The notes: generated from the sequence alone by a model not told the origin. A stretch of DNA of 64,000 nt from Bacillota bacterium (GCA_023411715.1 JAEYOM010000183.1:17437-81436), one strand, 5' to 3'. Shown: positions 43,207-52,638, counted from the first letter of the stretch. Translations and numbers: made by a program.

Positions 43207-44817
43207 TTACTGCCTCTTTTTGAACCGGAATACATTCCAGGAAAGTTTCTTTACAACAGTAGAAACCTTACCTTCATCAAACTTATCCACGACACGGATT
43301 GAAGGCACAATAACGTTCGGGTTTTCATACGTGTTGGCTGTGTCGAGATCGTCTGTATAGAGCTGGATCTGTTCTATAAAATCATAGCCCTTAAATCCGC
43401 CGACATCGAGCTCCAGAGTAGTATCCTGCTCCCAGTTACGGTTGATCACGAACACATTGAGCTCATTGTTTCCTTCGTCATAAGCTGCTGCTGATTCGAT
43501 ATACGGCACTCCCTCGTGTGTGTCGTACTGATGGAAGTCGCTTGTGGCGTAACCGGGGATATCATAGGTATCACAATCCACAGACGGTATCAGAGAAACG
43601 CCGCGGCCGTACTGAATCAGATGCGAGAGGGGATAATAGGAGGCGGACCTCCAGACATGTTCACGGTTGGTTGCGGCAAGGGCCCCCAGTCCGCCGGTCA
43701 TGCAGGCAATCTTTATGCGGTCGGCATGGCGTATGAAGGTAAGCAGGGTCGAAGCGGATGTTAGTGCATTAAGTATCTCACTGCTGCGTATGCGCATCAT
43801 CCGGGTCTCCCAGTTATCCGGGTCATGGCGCACGTAGGTCTTGCCCGGGTCGAATTCATAAAAGCCGGAGACATTTATATTGCCCCCCCGGCCATAGTGG
43901 AGTTCTTTCGCGGGTTCAGCCATACTGCCGTACTCGTCGAAGGAGAGCATCATCTGCTTTGGAGAGTGAAGCTTGGTCTGGACAAAATCGCATAGGGCAA
44001 TTTCTGTTCTTATATAATCCTCAAACATGGCGGATCCGCCCAGCAACGCTCCAAGATCGCCAATGGGAGCGGAATGGTAATGATGCATTGAAATATAGTC
44101 CACTGTCTCATAGCACTCCTGCAGCGCTTCGAGGTCCCACTGGGGATATGTGTGCAGGAATGGTGAGGAGGAAACGCATGCGACGGTCTCGATCGTGGGG
44201 TCAACCCACTTCATTGCCTTGGACACTTCGTGGGCAAGTATGCCGTATCCGCGCGGGTTCTTTTCCCATGACGCTATTTGCCAGGGACCATCCGCTTCAT
44301 TTCCGAGATACCATGTTTTGACTCCATACGGTTTTTCATGTCCATACAGCTTGCGCAGATCAGACCAGTATGTACCGCCTTCATGGTTGGAATATTCGAT
44401 AAGGCTGATCGCGTCGTTTATATTGCCGGTACCGAGGTTGATTGTGTACAAAGGTTCGAAGCCGACTCGTTCAGCCCACTGCAGATACTCGTCATGACCC
44501 ACATCATTCGGTATATATTGATTCCAGGCGAGATCAAGATGCGATTTCCTTTTTTCTATCGGTCCGATTGAATCCTTCCAGTCCCATCCGGATACGAAAT
44601 TTCCGCCTGGCAGGCGAACCGAAGGAAGACCGGTACTCTTCAGCGCATCGATGAAATCCCGGCGAAATCCCTTGTCATCAGCTGTGGGATGCTTTGGATT
44701 ATACATGCTGCCGTTGACCATGGATCCTATCGGCTCAAGGAAGGCGCCGAAAAGTCGCGGCGAGATGGCGCCGGTCCTGAATGCAGGGTGAATCGTTACT
44801 GTTGCCTTTTTACCCAT
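43207..44817 (-). CDS. Alpha-L-arabinofuranosidase, glycoside hydrolase family 51
   Basis: 536 residues from ATG 44817 (AGGAGG upstream; an in-frame ATG seven codons earlier overlaps it). The (beta/alpha)8 domain has LPSVRLPGGNFVSGWDW, the acid/base Glu in TWYLGNEADGPWQ and the nucleophile Glu in MLSFDEYGSMAEP; a C-terminal beta domain follows. It releases terminal L-arabinofuranose from oligosaccharides in the cytoplasm, giving arabinose, the likely inducer of an AraR-like regulator. It is the second gene after GH95, 77 bases downstream of it. Confidence 0.93.
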   Translation of the reverse strand: MGKKATVTIHPAFRTGAISPRLFGAFLEPIGSMVNGSMYNPKHPTADDKGFRRDFIDALKSTGLPSVRLPGGNFVSGWDWKDSIGPIEKRKSHLDLAWNQYIPNDVGHDEYLQWAERVGFEPLYTINLGTGNINDAISLIEYSNHEGGTYWSDLRKLYGHEKPYGVKTWYLGNEADGPWQIASWEKNPRGYGILAHEVSKAMKWVDPTIETVACVSSSPFLHTYPQWDLEALQECYETVDYISMHHYHSAPIGDLGALLGGSAMFEDYIRTEIALCDFVQTKLHSPKQMMLSFDEYGSMAEPAKELHYGRGGNINVSGFYEFDPGKTYVRHDPDNWETRMMRIRSSEILNALTSASTLLTFIRHADRIKIACMTGGLGALAATNREHVWRSASYYPLSHLIQYGRGVSLIPSVDCDTYDIPGYATSDFHQYDTHEGVPYIESAAAYDEGNNELNVFVINRNWEQDTTLELDVGGFKGYDFIEQIQLYTDDLDTANTYENPNVIVPSIRVVDKFDEGKVSTVVKKLSWNVFRFKKRQ

Positions 44818-44894
44818 TTTTTTAACCTCCTGTCTCATAAATATTATCGGCGGACAGGTGCAAAATATAATGTCCGCCGATTTGAAATATCGTT

Positions 44895-47324
44895 TTACAC
44901 TTTCTTGAAAACTATTTCGACGTTAATCTTCTCACCTTCGGCGAAAGTATACTGAATATGATCACCGTCGAGAGGCATTTCGGCGCCGTTAATCCGGAAG
45001 GAAGCAATATTCCTGCGGCAGCGAATCGTCAGTGTCTGTGTTTTGCCTGAGATGAGCGAGGCCTTGAGGTCCTTTTCACACCAATCCATACGTTCCAGCT
45101 TTGCCCATGTGTAAAGCCATAAGCCTTCTATAGCGCCATTTTTGAGGTAGTCCGGCATCGCAGGAAGGAACTCGACGATGCCCGGTTCTGAGAAGACGCA
45201 CATTTCAAGCAGTATTGCGGGCATTGCGCCTTGCAGATCAGGGAATTGGCCTCGGTATGGGAAGTGCCTGGTTTGCAGAGTACGCGTAACGAAACCGTGG
45301 TTCATCAACTGAGACAGGTTTTGAACGGTCTCTTCGATGTCCTTGAGGCGGATGGCCGAAAGACAGCGATGTATAATGCCGTGCGCAGAATCGTCCTGCT
45401 GACCGCGCTTGCGGTTGGATATCTTGATTGCCTTTGCAAGTTCCGGCTCCTTATCCGGAGTCACGGCGCGGCCCGGCCACAAATCATAGTGATGCGAGAC
45501 ATGCCTGTGATTGAAATTCTCTTCGATGGTTGGCCATGCCCATTCCTTCAAACCGCCGCCTTCATCGAGAAGATAAGTCGGCAGTGATTCGCGCTGTGCT
45601 TCCCAGTGCGAAATATTCTCCTGCTCGATACCCAGCGTATTGCAGGCTGTAATCAGGTTGTCGAGAACCTCCCTGCAGATGGCGATATCCATGACGGAAT
45701 TTATTCTGGTCGGACTGATATCTTTGCAGGTGACCGTCGTATAGTCGGGGTTCGGTGTCGGATCCTCCGGAGAGAATGATGGATAGAATATTACATGGCC
45801 ATCCGGCCCGTGGTCGCAGGCATAATCCTCGAAGAACAGCGTGATTTCCTTGAGTGCGGGCACCAGACGGTTCCTAAGGAATTCCTTGTCGCCAGTGACC
45901 AGCCAGTAACCCCACAGCTCATTGTAGATCCAGCCAAGGCAACCGGTCCAGCAGTAGTGCGGATAAGTCCTGGAAAAGTGGTAGAACAACCCGGAATCAT
46001 AATCGCAGTGGACGCTGCAAAGCAGTCCTCGCGCGCCGAAAAGCTTACGTGCGTTCGTACGGAAGTCTTCGAACTTGGTCTCGTAATACCGGAAGTAGAC
46101 GTCCATCTCGTCGAAAAGGCCTGTATTGTTGCCGGCGCAGACCTGCAGATTCGTGTTGATATTGTGCTGGCCCCACATGGGCGGTATATTGCCGGTATCC
46201 ATGATCTGGTAAAAACGGCCCATATCGTAGAGCTTATCCATTAACATACCATCGATTTCAAAATCGGTATTCGAGCGCGTCATCAATTCCTCGGCTGAAA
46301 GCGCGAAATCTTTCCCGTCGCCCATTTGAAGCCTCGAACGCTCCATGCGGGAGCCCATATATTCACGGTTGTAAGCAAGCAGAGCATCAAAGTCCGGGGC
46401 AATGGCGAGGACTTCATCCACGACCGGCTTCGCACAGGCAAATGTGAAGTTATCCTCGAACTTGACCGTCCTGGAAAGGATCATAAGGCTATCGGCTTCG
46501 GTTACGCGGATGCCGCCGTCAATACGCTCGGTTTTGCCGCCGCGGCGGATGAAACGGATGACGGAAACGTAGCCTTTTTGTCCGTATTCGGGACAGTATG
46601 CCAGCTTCAGCGTAATCAAATCCTCGGTTATTTCAAGTTCTTTCGAGCAAAGCTCAGGCTTGGACAAATGATCAAAACCTCTACCTTCATCGGGCAGCTT
46701 TATCGTTATGTCAACGTCAAGCCCGCCCTTTGGCGCCGAGAGACGCTGTACGACGACATCGCCCTTATAGGCGGCAAACAGCTCGCGGGCAAACGAGCCC
46801 TTATCGTTCTCCCATTGAACAGTGAGCTTGCCGGTCAGCATATCCAGCCAACGCAGGTAGTTCTTCGTCCTGCCTTTTTCAGGCTGTTTGATGCCCAGCC
46901 AAAACGCTCTGTTCAGACGCAGCATATTTGGCGGAACAATGTTGTTGTTCCATTTGTTGAGCAGTGTACCGAAGCCGGCGTCGAGCTGCGCTTTGTGAAC
47001 GAGTTCGCCCGCTTCCGCAAGCTTGCCCTCGCGCAAAAGCCTGCGCACTTCGGGCATTACTCCGGTCAGATCAGGCGGCTCGGGTGTTTTGGCCCATAAA
47101 GGCTCATATAACGCTTCCTGCGAAAAGGCGAGCTCGTCATTGTACGGATCGCCAAGTACATCTACACGCTGGAAACCGTTTCCGGTGCTTAAACAATCGG
47201 CGTAATCAGGAGACGGATACAGGCTGCATACGCTGCGCTCTGGCAGTATCTTTTTACGCTTTTCAAGCGGCATTGCATCGTATTTGAACGAATGCGGCAC
47301 TATCCTTGGACTGAATTGTGACAT
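44895..47324 (-). CDS. Divergent GH95-like glycoside hydrolase
   Basis: 809 residues from ATG 47324 (AAGGAG eight bases before). The (alpha/alpha)6-barrel features of GH95 are present: NIPPMWGQHNINTNLQVCAG, GCLGWIYNELWGYWLVTGD, ENFNHRHVSHHYDLWPG and AMPAILLEMCVFSEPGIVEFLPA. The N-terminal beta domain (LSTGNGFQRVDVLGDPYNDE) is far from the other GH95 of this window. The specificity may therefore differ, for example L-galactose or another alpha-L-sugar. No signal peptide. First gene of the GH95-GH51 operon, controlled by the promoter at 47454-47483. Confidence 0.82.
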   Translation of the reverse strand: MSQFSPRIVPHSFKYDAMPLEKRKKILPERSVCSLYPSPDYADCLSTGNGFQRVDVLGDPYNDELAFSQEALYEPLWAKTPEPPDLTGVMPEVRRLLREGKLAEAGELVHKAQLDAGFGTLLNKWNNNIVPPNMLRLNRAFWLGIKQPEKGRTKNYLRWLDMLTGKLTVQWENDKGSFARELFAAYKGDVVVQRLSAPKGGLDVDITIKLPDEGRGFDHLSKPELCSKELEITEDLITLKLAYCPEYGQKGYVSVIRFIRRGGKTERIDGGIRVTEADSLMILSRTVKFEDNFTFACAKPVVDEVLAIAPDFDALLAYNREYMGSRMERSRLQMGDGKDFALSAEELMTRSNTDFEIDGMLMDKLYDMGRFYQIMDTGNIPPMWGQHNINTNLQVCAGNNTGLFDEMDVYFRYYETKFEDFRTNARKLFGARGLLCSVHCDYDSGLFYHFSRTYPHYCWTGCLGWIYNELWGYWLVTGDKEFLRNRLVPALKEITLFFEDYACDHGPDGHVIFYPSFSPEDPTPNPDYTTVTCKDISPTRINSVMDIAICREVLDNLITACNTLGIEQENISHWEAQRESLPTYLLDEGGGLKEWAWPTIEENFNHRHVSHHYDLWPGRAVTPDKEPELAKAIKISNRKRGQQDDSAHGIIHRCLSAIRLKDIEETVQNLSQLMNHGFVTRTLQTRHFPYRGQFPDLQGAMPAILLEMCVFSEPGIVEFLPAMPDYLKNGAIEGLWLYTWAKLERMDWCEKDLKASLISGKTQTLTIRCRRNIASFRINGAEMPLDGDHIQYTFAEGEKINVEIVFKKV

Positions 47325-47453
47325 GAACATTCTCCTTTTTAATTTTTTTTGTTATTTAATGAGTGCTGAAGTCATGAGTAGATGCATTTTTCCTTCAACC
47401 GCCGGAATATTTCACACGGCTGGATATCTGCATTTTCTTAAGTATCAGTACAT

Positions 47454-47483
47454 ATTATAGATTAGTATACTAATCATTGTCAA
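47454..47483 (-). promoter_or_regulatory. Promoter and operator of the GH95-GH51 operon
   Basis: Minus-strand TTGACA (47483-47478), 18 bases, TATAAT (47459-47454). The perfect palindrome GATTAGTATACTAATC (47460-47475) fills the spacer. This is the cleanest instance of the island's operator. Confidence 0.85.
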
Positions 47484-47531
47484 TGAAATTTTACTATAGC
47501 CAGCTTTTGTAAGTATCCAATCCCGGATTCA

Positions 47532-49637
47532 TTATACTTTGAAAATGCTCATTGCCTTGATAAGGCTTAGTGATAATTCGCTTAATTGTTCGGAAAGTCC
47601 GGTCAGCTCGTCGACAGAAGCCAATTGTGTTTGCGTGGAGGCGGAAACCTCTTCCGACGACGCCGCCGTTTCTTCGGATATAACCGATATACTGCTGATC
47701 CTGTCCAATACTTCATTTTTGTTCTCATCCAGCTTCTTTGCGGAAAGGAACATATTATTTATATTATCAAGAAGAACATTGGTTGAGAATGTAATTTGGG
47801 TAAAAATTTCCGTTGATTCCTGCGCTGTCTTATTCTGTTCGACAACAGCAGTCCCCGCCTTATTAACCAGATCAGTCGCAGTTTCCGCCTGCTTGAAAAT
47901 GTTGTTGATAAATACTTGAATTTCCTTTGTTGCCGTTTCTGACTGTTCTGCCAGCTTCCTGACTTCCTCGGCAACTACGGCAAACCCTTTCCCGTGTTCA
48001 CCCGCACGAGCGGCTTCAATCAAAGCGTTTAAGGATAGCAGATTGGTCTGGTCGGCTATAGATTTTAGAATATATGTAATATTGTCGATATTCTTCACGT
48101 TGTTATTCAATTTACCCATTTCAACGACGACTTCATTTGTAATTTCACTCGTTTCCTCTGTTTTTGTCTTCAATAATTGCATTGAATCAAGTCCGCTGCC
48201 TGTTAACGCCTTTACTTCCCCGGAGGCATTTTCAATAATTTCGGTTCCTCTTACGACAGATTCAATTATTCCAGTAAGGTTTTGCACGGCAGCCAGACTT
48301 TGTTCTATATCCGTAGCCTGGTTGGAGGATCCTGTTGCAACTTGTTCGATAGCTTTTGACACTTCTGAAGAAATTTGTGCCGTATCTTTCGAAAGAGCTT
48401 TCATTTGGCTTGCTGAATCATCCACTTTGGATACCAGATGCTTGCTTTTTGCAATTAAATCCTTTATTTGAGTCAGCATCACATTAAAGCTGTCAGCCAA
48501 ATGACCTATTTCGTCTTTCCTGTTATTCTTGATTTCTACGGTAAAATCCCCATTGGCAGCCATTTTCATAGTATGTGTGACTTCCTTCATACTCATGGCT
48601 ATACTTAATGAAAAAACAGCTCCGATAACTACGGCAGCCAAAGCAAACAAAATACCGAAAACAATAATCGTATTGATGATTTTCGTAATCGGCGCGGTTA
48701 TTTCATTCATTGGCATAATTAATGTTGAAATCCATCCTGTTTCCTTTGATTTGAAATAACCGATCATATAGGAGTTATTTTTATCGTCTTTAAATGTAAA
48801 TATTCCGGTACTGTCCTTTTCGGCTCTTTGCCTCACATCCTTGAAATATGAGTGATTTTGAGTGTCATTCATATCCTTGTCTTTGTTTTTGGAAATTACC
48901 TTTCCTGAAGCTGATATCAAATAAGTTGAATCATTCTTCCCGATGTGAGTGTCTGCCAGAACATCACTGAATACTTCATAGCTTAAATCGATCATCAATG
49001 TGTTTATATGCGAAGAATCGTATACCAGTTTATTCATACTTCTTCCGACGGATACGCTATATTTCCCTTTTACAGTGAATCCCTCATCATGATTGTCGAC
49101 CCAGACATCCTTCCCATTTGCATCTTTTATCTTTTTATACCATTCGGCGTTTTTCATGTCGGATCCGTTTATTTCGGGTTCGGAACCGCTGTAGATATTT
49201 GTGTTGTCATCCAGTATAATATAGATGCCGCTCACATAATTATTTGATATGCTTATGGTACCGAGTCTTTTTTGGATATCTCTGCTTTTTTCAATATAAT
49301 CAGGGGAAGTTTTCCCTTTAGTGAGATAGCATTTGATCATATCGCTGACGGAGGAGTCCATCAATTCCGTCGATAAATCTTTAGTTCTGGAGATAATAGT
49401 ATCAAAATATAATGATGACTGTTCCACAGAATTTGCGATATTTTGTTTGGCCTGGGAGGTAAGGGCGCTTGATGCGTAAATAACGGCAATTGCAGAAATA
49501 ATTGTTACAGGAAGAACGATCAGCAATAAAAACATGAAAGCCATTCTTGGCAACAAACTTTTTGTATTCAGAAATTCCTTGTAATTTACTTTGAATTTCT
49601 TTTTGTTTAAAACCCTTTTCGGAATTAAGTTAATCAT
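47532..49637 (-). CDS. Methyl-accepting chemotaxis protein with periplasmic-type Cache sensor
   Basis: 701 residues. TM1 at about 30-55 (FMFLLLIVLPVTIISAIAVI), an extracellular dCache-like sensor (about 58-320), TM2 at about 325-350, a HAMP domain, then the signalling hairpin whose tip EAARAGEHGKGFAVVAEEVR binds CheA/CheW. No CheR-tethering pentapeptide is seen at the C-terminus (SIFKV). AGGAGG precedes ATG 49637. Two operator-like palindromes upstream place it in the sugar regulon, suggesting chemotaxis toward the island's substrate. Confidence 0.95.
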   Translation of the reverse strand: MINLIPKRVLNKKKFKVNYKEFLNTKSLLPRMAFMFLLLIVLPVTIISAIAVIYASSALTSQAKQNIANSVEQSSLYFDTIISRTKDLSTELMDSSVSDMIKCYLTKGKTSPDYIEKSRDIQKRLGTISISNNYVSGIYIILDDNTNIYSGSEPEINGSDMKNAEWYKKIKDANGKDVWVDNHDEGFTVKGKYSVSVGRSMNKLVYDSSHINTLMIDLSYEVFSDVLADTHIGKNDSTYLISASGKVISKNKDKDMNDTQNHSYFKDVRQRAEKDSTGIFTFKDDKNNSYMIGYFKSKETGWISTLIMPMNEITAPITKIINTIIVFGILFALAAVVIGAVFSLSIAMSMKEVTHTMKMAANGDFTVEIKNNRKDEIGHLADSFNVMLTQIKDLIAKSKHLVSKVDDSASQMKALSKDTAQISSEVSKAIEQVATGSSNQATDIEQSLAAVQNLTGIIESVVRGTEIIENASGEVKALTGSGLDSMQLLKTKTEETSEITNEVVVEMGKLNNNVKNIDNITYILKSIADQTNLLSLNALIEAARAGEHGKGFAVVAEEVRKLAEQSETATKEIQVFINNIFKQAETATDLVNKAGTAVVEQNKTAQESTEIFTQITFSTNVLLDNINNMFLSAKKLDENKNEVLDRISSISVISEETAASSEEVSASTQTQLASVDELTGLSEQLSELSLSLIKAMSIFKV

Positions 49638-49671
49638 TTTGTCCTCCTCGCATCCAACAAATATTAGGTCT

Positions 49672-49704
49672 GTTAGTATACTAACCTATGACTTAGTATA
49701 TTAC
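49672..49704 (-). promoter_or_regulatory. Operator pair upstream of the chemoreceptor
   Basis: GTTAGTATACTAAC (49672-49685) is a perfect palindrome matching the island operator core. A weaker copy, CTTAGTATATTAC, is at 49692-49704. I could not assign confident -35 and -10 boxes. Confidence 0.65.
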
Positions 49705-49837
49705 TGAATATAAAAAATGGCAAACATTAAATGTCAAATCCTGTTTTTAGCTATTGAAGGCAGGCTACATCACGAGCGGACCGATTAACGTCGGTAAAAC
49801 GGACTTAACCGGAGAATGGGCAAGCAGGAAAATATAA

Positions 49838-49863
49838 AGCAGTCCCCACTTCAGGAGACTGCT
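49838..49863 (-). terminator. Terminator of argC-argB-pilZ
   Basis: On the minus strand AGCAGTCTCC / GGGGACTGCT (10 bp, one G-U) with a six-base loop, then TTATATTTT. Confidence 0.85.
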
Positions 49864-49891
49864 CGCAAATTAAGCAATACTAAGAGTATTT

Positions 49892-50554
49892 CTAATATTT
49901 GTCCCTGCTTTTTTCTTCATATTTGCGGTAAGTTTCGGATGCCTCTTCCTCAAGCTGTGCGAAATATTCGGCAAGCTGTTTGTTCTCATTGTTGTCGCAC
50001 TCGATGAACTGGGCGGCGTGGCCGGTTAGTTCCCCCATCGTACTGCGGCGCCATATGACTTTGCCCGAAACATTTACAGACCTCCCGTTTGTAAGGTGCA
50101 AAGTCATTTCGATATACTCGTTGCTGTCGAATTTGTGCTCGCATAAGAATGCCGCCCCGCCGTAGGACAGGTCTGTCACAGTGCATTCATAGGTTTCATT
50201 GTCCCAGACGGGTTTGATGAATGCCTGCAGCCTTACGTCATAGCGCGGAAAAAGCCGGTTGTTGATCATTTCTTCTACGTGTTCAAGTTCTACAAGGACG
50301 CTTTCGGAAGGTTCGGAAACAAATTTCTCGACCTTCCCGGAGAAATAATAAATATAATAATCGTTGGAGTATTTGACCCACACGTTGTTTCCGGGTTTTG
50401 CAAAGTCCTTCATGAACTTCTCGATATACGCCAGTTTTACAGTGCAGCCGTTCACGGCATAAATAATATTTCCGTGCCACGGCGCGTTCGAACCGACCCT
50501 GACGCCTACCATCATGCCCTCTTTAAGTAAGGTGGAAATAATCGAGGGGTTCAT
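49892..50554 (-). CDS. PilZ-domain c-di-GMP receptor (YcgR-like)
   Basis: 220 residues from ATG 50554 (GGAGGTG upstream; TTG 50569 is unlikely). The N-terminal YcgR-like barrel (about 1-95) is followed by a PilZ domain with both c-di-GMP motifs: RYDVR (RxxxR) and DLSYGG (D/NxSxxG). Proteins of this layout slow the flagellar motor or control surface traits when c-di-GMP is high. It follows argB by about 80 bases on the same strand, so it may be co-transcribed with argC-argB, with no obvious functional link. Confidence 0.92.
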   Translation of the reverse strand: MNPSIISTLLKEGMMVGVRVGSNAPWHGNIIYAVNGCTVKLAYIEKFMKDFAKPGNNVWVKYSNDYYIYYFSGKVEKFVSEPSESVLVELEHVEEMINNRLFPRYDVRLQAFIKPVWDNETYECTVTDLSYGGAAFLCEHKFDSNEYIEMTLHLTNGRSVNVSGKVIWRRSTMGELTGHAAQFIECDNNENKQLAEYFAQLEEEASETYRKYEEKSRDKY

Positions 50555-50636
50555 CGGGACCACCTCCAAAATTGTCTTTAGTATAATTCCAATCAGTTAT
50601 ATCGGCTAATTTTTTCCAATTCTTTATACGAAAAGT

Positions 50637-51539
50637 TTACAGCTGCTCGTTGCTGTGATATAGCACCTTTTCCTTCATGATCATCGTTCCGATGCCCTTG
50701 TTTGTAAATATTTCGAGAAGTATGCAGTGCGGGATCCTGCCGTCGATAATATGAGTCCTGCCGACGCCGCCGTTCAGAGCTTCCAGGCAGCCCAGCACCT
50801 TTGGGATCATACCGCCGTTTATTATGTTTTTGGCGATAAGGTCATTGACTTCGGCTTCCGTAAGCGCATGCAGCACATCAGGGCTGTCCTTGGACAGCTT
50901 TACACCCTCGACGTCTGTCAGCAGCATCAGCTTTTCCGCCTTGAGAGCAATCGCAACTTCACCTGCGACCGTATCCGCGTTGATATTGTAGCTCTGCCCA
51001 TCTTTCCCGACGCCTATCGGCGCAATTACCGGTATATATTCATCCTTGGCCATCACTTCGAGGACCCTGGAATTGATATCCGTTATCCTTCCCACATAAC
51101 CGATATCCTTCTCAACACCGTCGACAACAGTTCTGTACCGCTCGCATTCGATCAGGTTTCCGTCGATCCCGCAGAGGCCTATTGCCTTTCCGCCCTTCTG
51201 ATTGATGAGGGAGACGATCTCCTTGTTTGTATTTCCCACAAGTACCATCTGAGCGACTTCCATTGTGCTTTTATCGGTCACGCGTAGCCCGTTCACAAAT
51301 TCGCTCTTGATATCGAGCCTTCCGAGCATCTTGTTGATATCCGGCCCGCCCCCGTGGACTACGACCGGGTTCATACCTATGTATTTGAGCAATGTGATGT
51401 CTTCCATGACCGAGTTTTTAAGCTCTTCATTTATCATGGCATTTCCGCCGTACTTAATGACGACAGTCTTTCCATGCAGCTTTTGTATATAGGGAAGCGC
51501 CTCTATCAGTATCTCAGCCTTTTTGATCGGGTTTTCCAT
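50637..51539 (-). CDS. argB: Acetylglutamate kinase
   Basis: 300 residues from ATG 51539 (GGAGG upstream). The amino-acid-kinase fold shows VVIKYGGNAM (about 24-33), VVHGGGPDINKML and the C-terminal GGMIPKVLGCLEAL. It phosphorylates N-acetylglutamate in the second committed step of ornithine synthesis, often feedback-inhibited by arginine. It lies about 115 bases after argC. No argJ or argA is found between them. Confidence 0.97.
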   Translation of the reverse strand: MENPIKKAEILIEALPYIQKLHGKTVVIKYGGNAMINEELKNSVMEDITLLKYIGMNPVVVHGGGPDINKMLGRLDIKSEFVNGLRVTDKSTMEVAQMVLVGNTNKEIVSLINQKGGKAIGLCGIDGNLIECERYRTVVDGVEKDIGYVGRITDINSRVLEVMAKDEYIPVIAPIGVGKDGQSYNINADTVAGEVAIALKAEKLMLLTDVEGVKLSKDSPDVLHALTEAEVNDLIAKNIINGGMIPKVLGCLEALNGGVGRTHIIDGRIPHCILLEIFTNKGIGTMIMKEKVLYHSNEQL

Positions 51540-51553
51540 AATTACCTCCAACT

Positions 51554-51588
51554 GAAACAAAGAAACAAAGGGACGGTTCTTTTGTTTC
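51554..51588. repeat. GGGACGGTTC hairpin repeat
   Basis: Arms GAAACAAA (51562-51569) / TTTGTTTC (51581-51588) enclose GGGACGGTTCT. A further GAAACAAAG lies just upstream at 51554. It is the inverted relative of the repeats at 7785-7866 and sits immediately upstream of argB. Confidence 0.65.
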
Positions 51589-51655
51589 GCTTTCTGTAAA
51601 AAATATAATAATTATTTCGGTTAACTTTATTCATAAGAAACGGGCTGTATATTTA

Positions 51656-52603
51656 CTAAAGTCCCGCCGCCTCATCAATACCAAGCATGATGTTCATGCA
51701 CTGTACGGCCGCGCCGGAAGCGCCTTTTCCAAGGTTGTCGAGCCTTGCGGTCAGCAGGATATGATTCTCATTACCGGTAACGTATATTTCCATGGTATTT
51801 GTGCCATTGCAGCCTGTTGCGTCCAGAAAACCATCCTTTGTACCACCCTCGGAACCGAAGGGAAAAACTTTTATGAATCGCTCTCCTTTATAATAAGATG
51901 ATAAAAATTCACTTATCGAACCGGCGCTGTTTTTACCGGGCAGGAGGTATGAATAAAGCGGAACCGCCACTGTCATTCCCTTATAATAAGGCCCGATGAT
52001 CGGCGTAAACAGCGGGGGATTGATAAGGCCGCTTATCTTCTGCATTTCCGGTATATGCTTGTGCTTCAGTGCAAGAGCATAGAAACGCGGGCTTTTCATT
52101 GAATCGTCGGCCGGATCGGCGGCATCATACTCCGCTATGCGCTTTTTTCCGCCTCCGCTGTAGCCCGACACGGCATGGCAGGTAACGGGATAATCCGCCG
52201 GGACGATTCCTTCCTTTATAAGAGGGTACATCAGCGCAATGAAGCCTGATGCATAACAGCCCGGTACCGATACCCTGGAGGAATTCCTGATCCTGTTCCT
52301 GAAATCCGGGCTCAGTTCGGGAAAGCCGTATGCCCAGTCTTCGTTTGTACGGTGAGCTGTGCTTGCGTCGATTATGCGTACTTTGCCGTTTCCGGCAAGC
52401 TTTACGGATTCCTTTGCCGCGTCGTCGGGCAGGCACAGGAATGCGATATCGGCTTCACTGATGAGCCTTTTCCTTTCGCCGAGGTCTTTGCGTTTCTCCG
52501 GATCTATTTTAAGTAATTCAATATCATTACGCTTTTGCAGACGTTCGTTTATCTGCAGGCCCGTCGTTCCCTCCCGGCCGTCTACGAATATTTTGTATGC
52601 CAT
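51656..52603 (-). CDS. argC: N-acetyl-gamma-glutamyl-phosphate reductase, short (type 2) form
   Basis: 315 residues, close to the shorter argC class of about 310 rather than the 345-residue class of Bacillus. N-terminal NADP fold starting YKIFVDGREGTTGLQINERL, catalytic Cys in SVPGCYASGFIAL (about 117), and HAVSGYSGGGKK. It reduces N-acetylglutamyl phosphate to the semialdehyde used by ArgD. AAAGGAG before ATG 52603. It heads argC-argB-pilZ behind an ARG-box promoter and an exceptionally long structured leader. Confidence 0.95.
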   Translation of the reverse strand: MAYKIFVDGREGTTGLQINERLQKRNDIELLKIDPEKRKDLGERKRLISEADIAFLCLPDDAAKESVKLAGNGKVRIIDASTAHRTNEDWAYGFPELSPDFRNRIRNSSRVSVPGCYASGFIALMYPLIKEGIVPADYPVTCHAVSGYSGGGKKRIAEYDAADPADDSMKSPRFYALALKHKHIPEMQKISGLINPPLFTPIIGPYYKGMTVAVPLYSYLLPGKNSAGSISEFLSSYYKGERFIKVFPFGSEGGTKDGFLDATGCNGTNTMEIYVTGNENHILLTARLDNLGKGASGAAVQCMNIMLGIDEAAGL

Positions 52604-52638
52604 ACTCTGCTCCTTTCATGAACCATTCCGTTTATTGC

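Noticed and set aside
14733..49837. Integrative element with att sites, integrase or transposase
   Set aside because: No recombinase, transposase or flanking direct repeat was recognised; the island is inferred only from gene order.
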